A stretch of DNA of 64,000 bases from Saprospiraceae bacterium (GTDB lineage: Bacteria; Bacteroidota; Bacteroidia; Chitinophagales; Saprospiraceae): positions 62,001 through 126,000 of the forward strand of contig JAHBTW010000004.1 in assembly GCA_019638385.1 (NCBI GenBank), in the 5' to 3' direction. The notes beneath the pieces are model-generated. The model searched no databases, was not told where the DNA came from, and saw nothing but the letters and a program-made list of their open reading frames with translations. The position numbers and the translations under genes were made by a program. How positions within the stretch are numbered: the first letter of the stretch is position 1; every line of letters begins with the position of its first letter. Shown piece after piece: positions 23,496 to 32,387 of this stretch.

Positions 23496-24527
23496 ATGGC
23501 CATGTACCAACTCCTGATCAAACCGCTGCTTTTTTTGCTTCCGCCCGAACGCGCCCACGGCGTCGCATTGGGCCTGTTGGAGGCGTTGTTGCACATTCCC
23601 GGTGCGGAAGCGCTCCTGCGCGCCCTGTATGGCCGGGCTTACCATACGCAGCCCATAACGGTGGCGGGTCTTGTGTTTCCCAATAAAGTGGGCCTCGCTG
23701 CCGGTTTCGACAAAAACGGACGGCACATCCGGCTCATGGCGGCGCTCGGTTTCGGATTTATGGAAGTAGGAACCGTGACGCCGCGCCCACAGGCCGGCAA
23801 TCCCCGTCCGCGCCTCTTCCGCCTGCCCGCCGACCATGCGCTCATCAACCGGATGGGGTTCAACAACGACGGCCTGGATGCGCTCGTCCGGCAGTTGCAA
23901 AAACCCCGGCCTGCCGGTATCCTCATCGGCGGAAACATCGGCAAAAACAAAGACACCCCCAACGAACGCGCTGCCGACGACTATGTGCAATGCTTCGAGG
24001 CTTTGTTTCCGTATGTTGATTACTTTGCCGTGAATGTGAGTTCGCCCAATACGCCCAACCTGCGGGCGCTACAGGACAAAGAACCCCTCACCCGGCTCTT
24101 GCAAACGCTACAACAACTCAATTCCGCGAAAGCGGTCCCCAAGCCTGTTTTTTTGAAAATTGCGCCCGATCTCTCCGACGCCCAGTTAGACGACATCGTG
24201 GCTATTGCCAAAGAAACCGGTCTGGCCGGTCTGATTGCCGCCAACACCACCGTTTCGCGCGTGGGACTTCGCACGCCGCCGGCAACGCTGGAACACATCG
24301 GCGCAGGAGGCCTGAGCGGCGCCCCGGTCCGAACCCGCTCCACTGAAATCGTGCGCTACTTGCGCGCACAATTGCCGCCGCCTTTTGCCATCATCGCGGT
24401 GGGCGGCATCAACGGCCCGGAAACGGCCAAAGAAAAATTAGACGCCGGCGCCGACTTGGTGCAACTGTACACCGGGTTTGTTTATGAAGGGCCGGGGGTA
24501 GTGAGTAGAATAAAAAAGCTACCTTAG
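23496..24527 (+). CDS. pyrD: Dihydroorotate dehydrogenase (quinone), class 2
   Basis: The 343-residue flavoenzyme oxidises dihydroorotate to orotate in pyrimidine synthesis, passing electrons to membrane quinone. The N-terminal helices (LLIKPLLFLLPPERAHGVAL) are the membrane-associating, quinone-tunnel part of class 2 enzymes. FMN and substrate motifs follow: VGLAAGFDKNG, VGTVTPRPQAGNPRPRLFRL, NRMGFNNDG, VNVSSPNTPNLR (with the catalytic-base Ser of class 2), KIAPDLSD, AANTTVSR, GGLSGAPVRTRSTE and AVGGINGPE. Two ATGs (23496, 23502) are possible. The first directly abuts a terminator-like T run. The exporter genes start 24 bases downstream and may be read through. Confidence 0.96.
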   Translation: MAMYQLLIKPLLFLLPPERAHGVALGLLEALLHIPGAEALLRALYGRAYHTQPITVAGLVFPNKVGLAAGFDKNGRHIRLMAALGFGFMEVGTVTPRPQAGNPRPRLFRLPADHALINRMGFNNDGLDALVRQLQKPRPAGILIGGNIGKNKDTPNERAADDYVQCFEALFPYVDYFAVNVSSPNTPNLRALQDKEPLTRLLQTLQQLNSAKAVPKPVFLKIAPDLSDAQLDDIVAIAKETGLAGLIAANTTVSRVGLRTPPATLEHIGAGGLSGAPVRTRSTEIVRYLRAQLPPPFAIIAVGGINGPETAKEKLDAGADLVQLYTGFVYEGPGVVSRIKKLP

Positions 24528-24551
24528 CCCCTGTCAATTATCATTGCCCCG

Positions 24552-26741
24552 ATGGACCGATTTCCTTTTTTCCGCCAATTGGACGCCATGGATTGCGGCC
24601 CTACCTGCCTGCGCATGACAGCTCAGCACCACGGGCGGCATTATTCGCTGCAATACTTGCGCGAGCGCTGCTACATTGATCGCGAGGGCGTATCGCTGCT
24701 GGGTATTGCCGAAGCGGCAGAGCGAATCGGTTTTCGCACCCTGGCTGCCAAACTGCCCTTTCGGGGAGAAAACAACGATGATCCCGGCCTGGCCGATGCT
24801 GTGCTGCCCTGTATCGCACACTGGCGACAGAAGCATTTTGTAGTGGTGTATGCCATCTCCCGAAAATACGTCAAAATAGCAGACCCCGCCATCGGCAAAC
24901 TCCGCCTCAGCCATGCCGATTTTCGAAGAGGCTGGATCAGCGACGGCAACAAAGGCGTAACGCTCCTCATAGAGCCGACTCCGCAGTTTTACGACCATGA
25001 AGGCGACACCCGCCGGGGCTTCGGCATCGGATACCTGCTGCGCTACCTGCGCCCTTACCGAAAGCTGGTGACCCAACTCGTGCTGGGGCTGCTCCTGCTC
25101 AGTTTGCTCAACCTCGCTTTCCCGTTTCTTACCCAGTCCATCGTGGACATAGGTATTGACAATGCCGACCTCAGTTTTATTTATCTCATCCTGCTCGGCC
25201 AGCTCATGCTGTTTCTCGGCATCGTAAGCGTCAATGCGCTGCAATCGTGGATATTGTTGCACATCAGCGCCCGCGTCAACCTGGCCTTGGTTTCTGATTT
25301 CCTCACCAAGCTCATGCGCTTGCCCATCGGTTTTTTTGATACCAAAATGACCGGCGACCTGCTTCAGCGCATCGGCGACCAGCGGCGCATTGAGGCTTTT
25401 CTCACCGGCTCTACGCTCAGTCTCCTGTTTTCGCTACTCAACCTCCTCGTGTTTGGCGTAGTGTTATTCATTTATCACCTGCCCATTTTTCTGCTCTTTA
25501 TGGGCGCTGCGGCGCTGTATTTCGGTTGGATACTCTTGTTCATGCCGCGCCGCCGGGTGATTGACCAAAAGCGATTTTTGGAACAAGCCGACAACCAGGG
25601 CACGCTCATCGAACTCATTCAGGGTATGCAGGAAATCAAACTGCAACGCAGCGAACGCCGGCACCGCTACGCATGGGCGCACATACAGGCGCGCCTGTTT
25701 CGCACCAATGTGCAATCGCTCGCTCTCGGCCAAACGCAGGACATCGGCGCGGGATTCATCAACCGGCTCAAAGACATCCTCATCACTTTCGTGGCCGCTG
25801 CTGCAGTAATCTCCGGCGACATCACCCTCGGTATGATGCTCGCCATACAATTCATCACCGGGCAGCTCAACGGCCCGCTTACCCAGTTGGCCGGGTTTCT
25901 TCGCTCCGCACAGGATGCCCGCATCAGTTTGGAACGTCTCGGCGAAATTCAGGACATGGAAGAGGAGTCTTATCCTGAAACAGCTACGGAGGAAATCCTG
26001 CCGGCCCGGAGCGATATTCACATCGAAAACCTGTCGTTTCGGTACAACGAGTTGAGCGACTATGTATTGGAAGACATCAACCTCCATATACCCAACGGCC
26101 AGGTGACCGCCATAGTAGGCGCCAGCGGCAGCGGAAAAACTACCCTGCTCAAATTGCTGCTCGGCTTTTACCAGCCGGCCAAAGGCGTTATTCATATCGG
26201 CGGAGCGCACCTGCGCCACATCAGTCCGCATACCTGGCGGGGGCTTTGCGGCGCTGTGATGCAGGACGGCTTTGTTTTTTCCGACACCATCGCCCGCAAT
26301 ATTTCGCAAAGCGACGAAAAGCCCGATAAGGCCCGACTCTTTGCTGCGGCGCAAACGGCCTGCGCCGATGAGTTCATAGAAGCGCTGCCCTTGGGCTACA
26401 ACACCAAAGTGGGCAGCCGGGGCAACGGCCTGAGCCAGGGCCAGCGCCAGCGTTTGCTCATTGCGCGGGCGGTGTATAAAAACCCCGATTTCCTGTTCTT
26501 CGACGAAGCCACCAACGCATTGGACGCCACCAACGAACGGCGCATTCTGGAGCAATTGGAATCGTTTTACAAAGGCCGTACCGTGGTGGTGGTGGCGCAT
26601 CGGCTCAGCACCGTACGCCATGCCGATCAGATTGCGGTGTTGGAAAAAGGGCGCATTGTGGAGCGCGGAACCCACGAAGAACTGGCCGCCCTGAAAGGAG
26701 TTTATTACCGCTTGATTAAAAACCAATTGGAATTGGGATGA
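24552..26741 (+). CDS. ABC transporter with N-terminal C39 peptidase domain (peptide exporter)
   Basis: The 729-residue protein joins three domains. An N-terminal C39 cysteine peptidase (1-145) has the catalytic Cys15 in MDCGPTCLRM and His in AHWRQKHFVVVYA, with Asp in IADPAIG. Next come six transmembrane helices (about 155-440), and then a nucleotide-binding domain with Walker A GASGSGKTT, signature LSQGQRQRLLIAR and Walker B FLFFDEATNALD. Such proteins cut double-glycine leaders from small peptides and export them through a HlyD-type adaptor and an outer membrane channel. The adaptor gene overlaps by ATGA. No precursor with a GG leader and no TolC-like gene is evident in the window, so the cargo is unknown. 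Confidence 0.93.
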   Translation: MDRFPFFRQLDAMDCGPTCLRMTAQHHGRHYSLQYLRERCYIDREGVSLLGIAEAAERIGFRTLAAKLPFRGENNDDPGLADAVLPCIAHWRQKHFVVVYAISRKYVKIADPAIGKLRLSHADFRRGWISDGNKGVTLLIEPTPQFYDHEGDTRRGFGIGYLLRYLRPYRKLVTQLVLGLLLLSLLNLAFPFLTQSIVDIGIDNADLSFIYLILLGQLMLFLGIVSVNALQSWILLHISARVNLALVSDFLTKLMRLPIGFFDTKMTGDLLQRIGDQRRIEAFLTGSTLSLLFSLLNLLVFGVVLFIYHLPIFLLFMGAAALYFGWILLFMPRRRVIDQKRFLEQADNQGTLIELIQGMQEIKLQRSERRHRYAWAHIQARLFRTNVQSLALGQTQDIGAGFINRLKDILITFVAAAAVISGDITLGMMLAIQFITGQLNGPLTQLAGFLRSAQDARISLERLGEIQDMEEESYPETATEEILPARSDIHIENLSFRYNELSDYVLEDINLHIPNGQVTAIVGASGSGKTTLLKLLLGFYQPAKGVIHIGGAHLRHISPHTWRGLCGAVMQDGFVFSDTIARNISQSDEKPDKARLFAAAQTACADEFIEALPLGYNTKVGSRGNGLSQGQRQRLLIARAVYKNPDFLFFDEATNALDATNERRILEQLESFYKGRTVVVVAHRLSTVRHADQIAVLEKGRIVERGTHEELAALKGVYYRLIKNQLELG

Positions 26742-28069
26742 AACGCAAGCCGGAAGACATATACCTGCGCGAGGAAGACGACGTGCAATACCTCCTCGGA
26801 AAAACACCCGGAGGTCTGTTGCGCTACGGCATCAGCATCGCGTTTGCGACTGCGATGCTGGCCGTTGCGGCCGCCTGGATCATCCGCTATCCCGACGTGG
26901 TGAACGCGCCGGTTATGATTGCCACGGAGCGACCGGCCGTGCGGTTGGTCAGCGTATCGGGCGGCAATATTTTCACGATTAATGTGGAAGATAAAAGCGA
27001 GGTAATTGCCGGTCAGTTATTGCTCACGGTGGAAAACCCGGCAAAATCAGAGGATGTAATCGCGTTGGAATCCTGGCTGAGCCGGTTCCCGGAAGACACC
27101 CTTTCCGCAGAGAACGGGCCGGTTTTCGATATGGGAGAAACCCCGCCTGTGCTATCGTCGCTGGGCATGTTGCAAAATACCTTTTCCGCCTGGACGGAAG
27201 AGTGGAACCAACTGCGCTTCCGCACGGAGAAAGACTATGCAGGCCGTCAAATAGCCGCGCTCAACCAACAAATCAGCAGCCTCGCCCAAATTAATACCGG
27301 GTTGAAACAACAGGAGGAAACCGCTGCAAAAGAAGCCGATCTCGCCGCCACGAGGTTGAGCAAATCCGAACAGTTGTTCAAAACGGGCGCCATCAGTGAA
27401 CTGGATTTGGAGCGCGACCAAACCACCTATCTCAGCCGTCGGCGGCAGGTAGAAAACCTTCAGGCAGAACAATGGAATAACCGCCTCCGCTCGGACGAAC
27501 TGCGCCGTATGCAGCTCGAACTTCGGCAGGGCCACCGCGAAGGTCTCCACTCCACACACACCCGTCTTCGGGAGCTGACCCGCAAACTGCGCAGCGAAAT
27601 ACAATCCTGGAAACAACAATACCTCGTGACGGCGCCTGCCGACGGCATCGTGTCGTTCAGCGCGGAATGGGCGCCGGGACAATACCTACGCCCCGGTCAG
27701 GAAGTGATGGTCCTCGTGTCGCCCGCAGGGGAGGGTACCGTAAGAGCACAGGGGCTGTTGCCCACCGCCGGCGCAGGAAAGGTTGCGGTCGGGATGGATG
27801 CCCGCATCCGGCTGGCAGGGTTTCCGTACAAAGAATACGGCGTGTTGGAAGGCAGGGTGCAGGACATCTCCTTGTCGCCGGTGGAAACGGGCGATGGCGG
27901 CCCGGCTTACCGCATCGAAATCGCATTGCCGGAGGGCTTGCGCACCGATTACGGCCGCGAGTTGCCGTTGTTGCGGGAAGCACAGGGCGCTGCGCGCATC
28001 ATCACCGAGCGGCGCAGCCTGCTGGAGCGCTTGTTTGAGCCCTTGTACAGCGCCTGGAAAAACAATTAA
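26738..28069 (+). CDS. HlyD-family secretion adaptor (membrane fusion protein)
   Basis: The 443-residue protein has one N-terminal transmembrane helix (about 30-55, GISIAFATAMLAVAAAWIIR). A beta-barrel/lipoyl segment follows (NAPVMIATERPAVRLVSVSG). A long coiled coil runs from about 150 to 290, rich in Q, E, L and R. The closing barrel half includes LVTAPADGIVSFSAEWAPGQ and ARIRLAGFPYKEYG. It bridges the peptidase-ABC exporter in the inner membrane to an outer-membrane channel. Its start codon overlaps the exporter stop (ATGA), so the two are coupled. No further gene of the system follows before the rplU promoter. Confidence 0.9.
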   Translation: MKRKPEDIYLREEDDVQYLLGKTPGGLLRYGISIAFATAMLAVAAAWIIRYPDVVNAPVMIATERPAVRLVSVSGGNIFTINVEDKSEVIAGQLLLTVENPAKSEDVIALESWLSRFPEDTLSAENGPVFDMGETPPVLSSLGMLQNTFSAWTEEWNQLRFRTEKDYAGRQIAALNQQISSLAQINTGLKQQEETAAKEADLAATRLSKSEQLFKTGAISELDLERDQTTYLSRRRQVENLQAEQWNNRLRSDELRRMQLELRQGHREGLHSTHTRLRELTRKLRSEIQSWKQQYLVTAPADGIVSFSAEWAPGQYLRPGQEVMVLVSPAGEGTVRAQGLLPTAGAGKVAVGMDARIRLAGFPYKEYGVLEGRVQDISLSPVETGDGGPAYRIEIALPEGLRTDYGRELPLLREAQGAARIITERRSLLERLFEPLYSAWKNN

Positions 28070-28075
28070 TCAGTA

Positions 28076-28107
28076 TTTGGTGAGAATAAAAAAAGAGATT
28101 ACCTTTG
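28076..28107 (+). promoter_or_regulatory. Predicted rplU-rpmA promoter
   Basis: TTTG at 28076-28079 and TACCTTTG at 28100-28107 with 20 bases between, a near-consensus Bacteroidota promoter. It lies right after the HlyD stop codon and about 45 bases before rplU. Confidence 0.7.
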
Positions 28108-28151
28108 CGCCCTAAATTCAAAATTCATTCATTATTTAAAACCATCCGTAG

Positions 28152-28466
28152 ATGTTCGCTATCGTTAACATAGCTGGTCAACAGTTCAAAGTCGAGGAAG
28201 GTCAGGAGATCTTCGTCCACCAGTTAGAAGCCGCCGAAGGTGACAGTCTCAGTTTCGATCAGGTACTCCTGATTGACCAGGACGGCCAGGTAAGCGTAGG
28301 CACGCCGTTGCTGAACACAGCCAGGGTAAATGCTACCGTTGTTTTGGGCCATGTCAAAGGCGACAAGGTCATCATTTTCAAAAAGAAGCGCCGCAAAGGG
28401 TATCGCCTCAAAAAAGGCCACCGGCAGCACTTTACAAAAATCAAAATTGATTCTATCACGGCCTGA
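28152..28466 (+). CDS. rplU: Ribosomal protein L21
   Basis: The 104-residue protein begins MFAIVNIAGQQFKVEEGQEI and ends with FKKKRRKGYRLKKGHRQHFT, the conserved basic C-terminal signature that contacts 23S rRNA. The length is that of a plain bacterial L21. The HhH extension that some relatives in the phylum carry on L21 is absent here and instead appears on L27, the next gene. rpmA starts 40 bases downstream, the usual rplU-rpmA operon. Confidence 0.98.
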   Translation: MFAIVNIAGQQFKVEEGQEIFVHQLEAAEGDSLSFDQVLLIDQDGQVSVGTPLLNTARVNATVVLGHVKGDKVIIFKKKRRKGYRLKKGHRQHFTKIKIDSITA

Positions 28467-28506
28467 TTGGGCACTTATTTTCTAACTGTAAAAAACAACT
28501 TCAACC

Positions 28507-29247
28507 ATGGCACATAAGAAAGGTGAAGGTAGTACCCAAAACAACCGCGACAGTAATGCTAAACGCTTGGGCGTAAAGATGTTCGGCGGCCAGACTGTTC
28601 GCGCAGGCAACATTTTAGTGCGCCAGCGCGGCACCAAGTTTCACCCGGGTGAAAACGTATATATGGGCAAAGACTACACCCTGCACGCAGCCATTGCCGG
28701 CACGGTGGTATTTCGCCGCAAGCGTATGAACCGCACGTTCATCAGCATACAGCCGTTCGATACGGCAGAAGTGGAAACGCCCGTTGTACCCACTCCCAAG
28801 CCGCCCAAAACTGCGCCCACGCCGGTAGCCGAAACCATCGAAGTACAAACGCCGATGGAAGTAGATGCACCCGTAGCCGCCCCGCAGGCAGCGGCGCCGG
28901 TAGAGGAGGCTCCGGCGAAAGCCAAGGCCAAATCGGCTTCCATCACCCTGCCTTCCGGCAAAAAGGTGAAGCAAGACGACCTCAAACTGGTGGAAGGCAT
29001 CGGCCCGAAAATCGAAGAGTTGCTCAACGCTGCCGGTATTAAAACCTGGTCAGACTTAGCCGACGCCGCCACGGAAACCGTGCAGGCTGTACTCGACGAA
29101 GCCGGTCCGCGCTACAAAATGCACGATCCCGCTACCTGGTCCAAACAAGCCGCTCTGGCAGCAGCCGGCCAATGGGAAGAACTCGAAACGTACCAGGATC
29201 AGCTTCAAGGCGGCCGCGACGTAAGCGGTGATAGCGACGAGGCGTAA
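28507..29247 (+). CDS. rpmA: Ribosomal protein L27 with a C-terminal helix-hairpin-helix extension
   Basis: Residues 1-88 are L27: [40 protein letters not shown] and [14 protein letters not shown]. The protein does not stop at about 85 residues but continues to 246. Residues 90-150 are a Pro/Ala/Val/Glu-rich linker ([20 protein letters not shown]). From about 155 a compact domain follows: [20 protein letters not shown], then [12 protein letters not shown] and [20 protein letters not shown], then a loop to the end. This is the HhH domain known as an extension of L21 in some Bacteroidota. Codon use and frame run without interruption, and a strong terminator follows, so the fusion is real in this sequence. 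It may bind RNA or DNA near the ribosomal exit of the L27 tail; this is inference. Confidence 0.93.
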   Translation: MAHKKGEGSTQNNRDSNAKRLGVKMFGGQTVRAGNILVRQRGTKFHPGENVYMGKDYTLHAAIAGTVVFRRKRMNRTFISIQPFDTAEVETPVVPTPKPPKTAPTPVAETIEVQTPMEVDAPVAAPQAAAPVEEAPAKAKAKSASITLPSGKKVKQDDLKLVEGIGPKIEELLNAAGIKTWSDLADAATETVQAVLDEAGPRYKMHDPATWSKQAALAAAGQWEELETYQDQLQGGRDVSGDSDEA

Positions 29248-29284
29248 TCCAAGAGATAGTTTTAGTTTTCATAGCTTTATTCGC

Positions 29285-29316
29285 AGCCCCGCCTGTTTCA
29301 GTGCGGGGCTTTTTTT
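29285..29316 (+). terminator. Intrinsic terminator after rpmA
   Basis: AGCCCCGC and GCGGGGCT form a perfect 8-bp GC-rich stem with a 10-base loop, followed by TTTTTT. It lies about 40 bases after the rpmA stop. Confidence 0.9.
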
Positions 29317-29361
29317 GCCTCCACGATTTGCGGCTCATAAACTTGCCATGCTGAAAATGTT

Positions 29362-29389
29362 TTGAAAACGCCGAGAACAATTATCTTTG
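29362..29389 (+). promoter_or_regulatory. Predicted promoter of the 40-residue membrane protein
   Basis: TTTG at 29361-29364 and TATCTTTG at 29382-29389, spaced by 17 bases (slightly short). It sits about 50 bases before the small gene and after the rpmA terminator. Confidence 0.5.
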
Positions 29390-29441
29390 CCGCGCTCTAC
29401 GAGCGGCATAAGTGCCATTACCAAACAAACAGCGCCAAGTC

Positions 29442-29564
29442 ATGTCTGAGATTCAAAATGCCGGCAAGAAAGGATACTGCCTCCTGTACTTTTTCCTATT
29501 CCTCCTCCTCTTTATTGCATTGGTGGTGTGGATTTACAACTCCAATTTCCAGTTGCTGCGGTAG
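29442..29564 (+). CDS. Small single-pass membrane protein (40 residues)
   Basis: ATG 29442 to TAG 29562-29564 encodes a short protein that begins MSEIQNAGKKGYC and ends YNSNFQLLR. A hydrophobic helix of about 20 residues (LLYFFLFLLLFIALVVW) lies between a basic N terminus and a short polar tail. It has its own plausible promoter and ends 16 bases from the stop of the convergent acyl-CoA ligase gene. The family is not known to me. The helix, the promoter and the lack of a competing frame support a real gene, but a 40-codon frame can arise by chance. Confidence 0.55.
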   Translation: MSEIQNAGKKGYCLLYFFLFLLLFIALVVWIYNSNFQLLR

Positions 29565-29580
29565 GTATGCCGTGCGCCTG

Positions 29581-31356
29581 CTACTTTTCCTGATCGTTGT
29601 AGAGCGCTGCCAATTCCTTTTCGTATTGCCGCAGGATGAGGCTCCGGCGCAGTTTCAGCGTAGGGGTGAGGTGTCCGGAGGATTCGTTCCAGGGTTCGTG
29701 TAGTAAAATAAAGCGCTTCACGCGTTGGAAGTGCGGCAGCGACTCGCTGTATCGCTCTATTTCATGTTGTATAAAACGGTTTACTTTGGGATGGAGGGCC
29801 ATGAACTGCGGGGCCGTCCAGTGTATGCCGTTGTCGTTGCACCAGGCTTCGAGCCGCTCAAAATCGGGTACGATTAGCGCCGATACGAAGGGGCGGTCGG
29901 TGCCGGCCACGATGCAATATTCGATGTAAGGCGATTCAGTAAGTACTTTTTCCACCAATTGGGGCGCCACATAACGCCCGCCGCTCACTTTGAAAAGGTC
30001 TTTTTGGCGATCGGTAATTTGCAAAAACCGTTTGTGTACAAACTTGCCCACATCGCCGGTATGGAGCCAGCCGTCGGCATCTATCACTTGCGCGGTTTCG
30101 GCAGGGCGATTGTAATAGCCCATCATCACGCCCGGCCCGCGCGCCAGAATTTCCCCTTCGCCGTTTTCGTCGGGTTCGGCAATGCATACCTCCACGCCGG
30201 GAATCGGGATGCCTACCGTGCCGAAATGCACCCCGCCGGGATCGAAGCGATTGAACGCGATGACCGGCGAACTTTCGGTGAGGCCGTAGCCTTCGCGCAC
30301 ATGGATGCGGGCCGCAGAGAACAAACGCCCCAACTGAGGCCGCAACGCCGCAGCGCCTACCGTAATGCCCCGAATGTGCCCGCCCAATGCGCGCCGCCAA
30401 TGGCGAAACACCAAAAAATCGGCAAGGGCCAATTGTACCCAGTACGTCGGCGGAAACGCCTTGCCTGTTTTGTATGCATTGCCGATTTTGACAGCCCATT
30501 CGGAAAGCCGTTTTACCGGAAGGGAGCGCTTGGCAGTAGAAGCAACGATGCCGGCGTAAAATTTTTCCAACACCCTCGGCACTGCCGTGAAGTAGTGGGG
30601 CCGTGCCTCTCTCAGATCATCCATGAGCGTGCCCGCCTGCCGGGGGTAATAAATGGTAGCGCCGGCGGCCATGTAAGAATAAGTGACCATGCGCTCAAAG
30701 ATGTGACTAAGCGGCAGGTAGCTGAACACCCGGCAGGTGTAGTCCACCGGCACTAAAGTAATGACGGATTTGATGTTGCTCACAATGTTGCGATGGGAGA
30801 GCATCACGCCTTTCGGTTCGCCCGTAGTGCCGGAGGTGTAGAGGATGGTGGCCAGTGCGGTGTCCGGAATCGCATCGCGTATTTCGGAGAGGCGCTTCAG
30901 CAGGTTATTGTCTATGGCATCAGAAAGCAGCAAGGCGCCCTCGCCGGAAAACAACCATACCTTTTCGAGCGATTCGGGGGCATTGGCGCGGATGCGTGCA
31001 GCCGGTCCTTCATCCGATACAAAACAAAAGCGCATACCGGAATCGCGGAGAATGAACTGCAATTCGCTGTCGGTTGCTGCGGCGTGGATGGGCACGACTA
31101 CCGCTCCCGCCTGTTGGATAGCAAAATCGTAAAAATGCCAGTCGGGACTGTTGTCGCCGGAGATGATGCCCACGCGGTCGCCGGAGCGGATGCCGGCTTC
31201 CAGCAGCCCTGCGGCGAGCACATTCACGCGATCCACGGCTTCCTGCGAGGAATACCGCTCTTCGTTGCCGGCGACGGTTTTGCGAAAAAAAGCGGTCGCT
31301 TTGGCATAGCGCGCCTGTTGATAGGGAAGAATGTCGAAAAGGCGGTGGAAATCCAT
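29581..31356 (-). CDS. Long-chain fatty acid-CoA ligase / AMP-forming acyl-CoA synthetase
   Basis: The 591-residue enzyme activates fatty acids with ATP and CoA. The adenylate-forming motifs are clear: ILYTSGTTGEPKGVMLSHRN (P loop), VREGYGLTESSPVIAFN (A5), DGWLHTGDVG (A7) and QITDRQKDLFKVSGGRYVAP (A8 hinge Asp/Lys). C-terminal LKLRRSLILRQYEKELAALY follows the pattern of long-chain FACS proteins of about 600 residues. It is a peripheral membrane or cytosolic protein. It is transcribed in the direction opposite to rpmA and follows the MerR-type gene (48-base gap). Substrate chain length cannot be told. Confidence 0.93.
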   Translation of the reverse strand: MDFHRLFDILPYQQARYAKATAFFRKTVAGNEERYSSQEAVDRVNVLAAGLLEAGIRSGDRVGIISGDNSPDWHFYDFAIQQAGAVVVPIHAAATDSELQFILRDSGMRFCFVSDEGPAARIRANAPESLEKVWLFSGEGALLLSDAIDNNLLKRLSEIRDAIPDTALATILYTSGTTGEPKGVMLSHRNIVSNIKSVITLVPVDYTCRVFSYLPLSHIFERMVTYSYMAAGATIYYPRQAGTLMDDLREARPHYFTAVPRVLEKFYAGIVASTAKRSLPVKRLSEWAVKIGNAYKTGKAFPPTYWVQLALADFLVFRHWRRALGGHIRGITVGAAALRPQLGRLFSAARIHVREGYGLTESSPVIAFNRFDPGGVHFGTVGIPIPGVEVCIAEPDENGEGEILARGPGVMMGYYNRPAETAQVIDADGWLHTGDVGKFVHKRFLQITDRQKDLFKVSGGRYVAPQLVEKVLTESPYIEYCIVAGTDRPFVSALIVPDFERLEAWCNDNGIHWTAPQFMALHPKVNRFIQHEIERYSESLPHFQRVKRFILLHEPWNESSGHLTPTLKLRRSLILRQYEKELAALYNDQEK

Positions 31357-31404
31357 CGGTGTTGCGGCCTTTTTTGGTTTCCACCAAAGGTAAGGAGTTT
31401 TGGC

Positions 31405-32319
31405 CTAAAGTACGGATTCTGCGAGCGCAGCCGGTTGGTTCACGCTTTCCAGGAATTCGAGGGTTTGATCTAAACTGCTCAGGATGACCGCATTTTCGGG
31501 TGCCTTTACATTTTGGGCAATGACCTGATAACCGGACAGCAAGAGGCGGCAATCGGGGAAAGCATCGGCGAGTTTGTCCACATAGCGTTGTACGGGTTCT
31601 TTGCCGAAGGTTTCGGTGATCATGGTGAAAATGAAATCGGGCGATAAGATTTGCCCGGCATCCCGCAGGTCGGCCAATGAAATATCCTGCCCCAAATAAA
31701 CGACCTGATACCCGCGCGACTTCACCAGATAGTGCATAAAGAGCAGGGTCAGTTCCTGGCGTTCGCCCTCGGGCAGGTAGAGCAAGAATTTTTTGACTTT
31801 CGGGCCGCTGAGGAGCGGCGCCTTGTCAATGGCCACAATGAGTTTTTGGCGAATGAGGTAGCTGATGAAATTTTCCTGTACCGGATGAATGGAGCCGGTG
31901 AGCCACAGCAGGCTGAGCTTGTCTAAAAACGGATAGATGATTTCGAGCATGGCGCGCTCGAAGCCTATTTGCTGGATATTGGCGGAGAGGATACGATCGA
32001 ATTTGAATTCGTTCATCTCGATCATGGAGAGCGTGAGGGCGTCAAGTTGGGTGCCGTATTCAAAGTTCATCTCGGAAAGTGAGGCTACTTTTTCAGCAAT
32101 ATTTGCCTTGGTCATACCGGCTATCTTGGAAATTTTAAATCCGTTTCGATTGAGTAAAGCTATGTTGAGGATGAATTTGAGATCTTCATCTTCGTAATAG
32201 CGAATGTTAGTTTTGGTTCGCTTCGGCTCAATCAACCCGTAACGCTGCTCCCATATCCGCAGGGTATGGGCCTTTATGCCCGATAATTTTTCCAGATCTT
32301 TTATTGAATAAATCGCCAC
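31405..32319 (-). CDS. MerR-family regulator with a cobalamin-binding-like domain lacking key residues
   Basis: Residues 1-70 form a MerR winged helix (YSIKDLEKLSGIKAHTLRIW, then YGLIEPKRTKTNIRYYEDED). Residues 75-175 match the helical bundle, and 177-300 the Rossmann-like B12-binding domain of CarH/LitR-type light sensors (LLYLPEGERQELTLLFMHYL; YQVVYLGQDISLADL). In CarH the B12 site needs a W-x9-E-H motif and a lower-ligand His in the E-x-H segment. Here the first reads W139-x9-E149-N150 and the second GERQELT, with Gln188 where I expect His. Cobalamin binding in the CarH manner is therefore doubtful. It is 304 residues with a normal start, and precedes the acyl-CoA ligase gene by 48 bases. 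Confidence 0.85.
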   Translation of the reverse strand: MAIYSIKDLEKLSGIKAHTLRIWEQRYGLIEPKRTKTNIRYYEDEDLKFILNIALLNRNGFKISKIAGMTKANIAEKVASLSEMNFEYGTQLDALTLSMIEMNEFKFDRILSANIQQIGFERAMLEIIYPFLDKLSLLWLTGSIHPVQENFISYLIRQKLIVAIDKAPLLSGPKVKKFLLYLPEGERQELTLLFMHYLVKSRGYQVVYLGQDISLADLRDAGQILSPDFIFTMITETFGKEPVQRYVDKLADAFPDCRLLLSGYQVIAQNVKAPENAVILSSLDQTLEFLESVNQPAALAESVL

Positions 32320-32387
32320 AGTTCATGTAGGTTAGGGGTATTGCCGCCGGCAAAACCATCATCGAAACAGGAAATTACAAAAAATGT

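Noticed and set aside
25464..26807. 447-codon minus-strand open frame
   Set aside because: Antisense to the ABC exporter with all its conserved motifs; no domain of its own.
29362..29703. 113-codon plus-strand frame after rpmA
   Set aside because: It overlaps the better 40-codon gene in another phase and the end of the ligase gene; its Ser/Cys-rich translation looks non-coding.
29959..30756. 265-codon plus-strand open frame
   Set aside because: Antisense to the acyl-CoA ligase; no recognisable motif.
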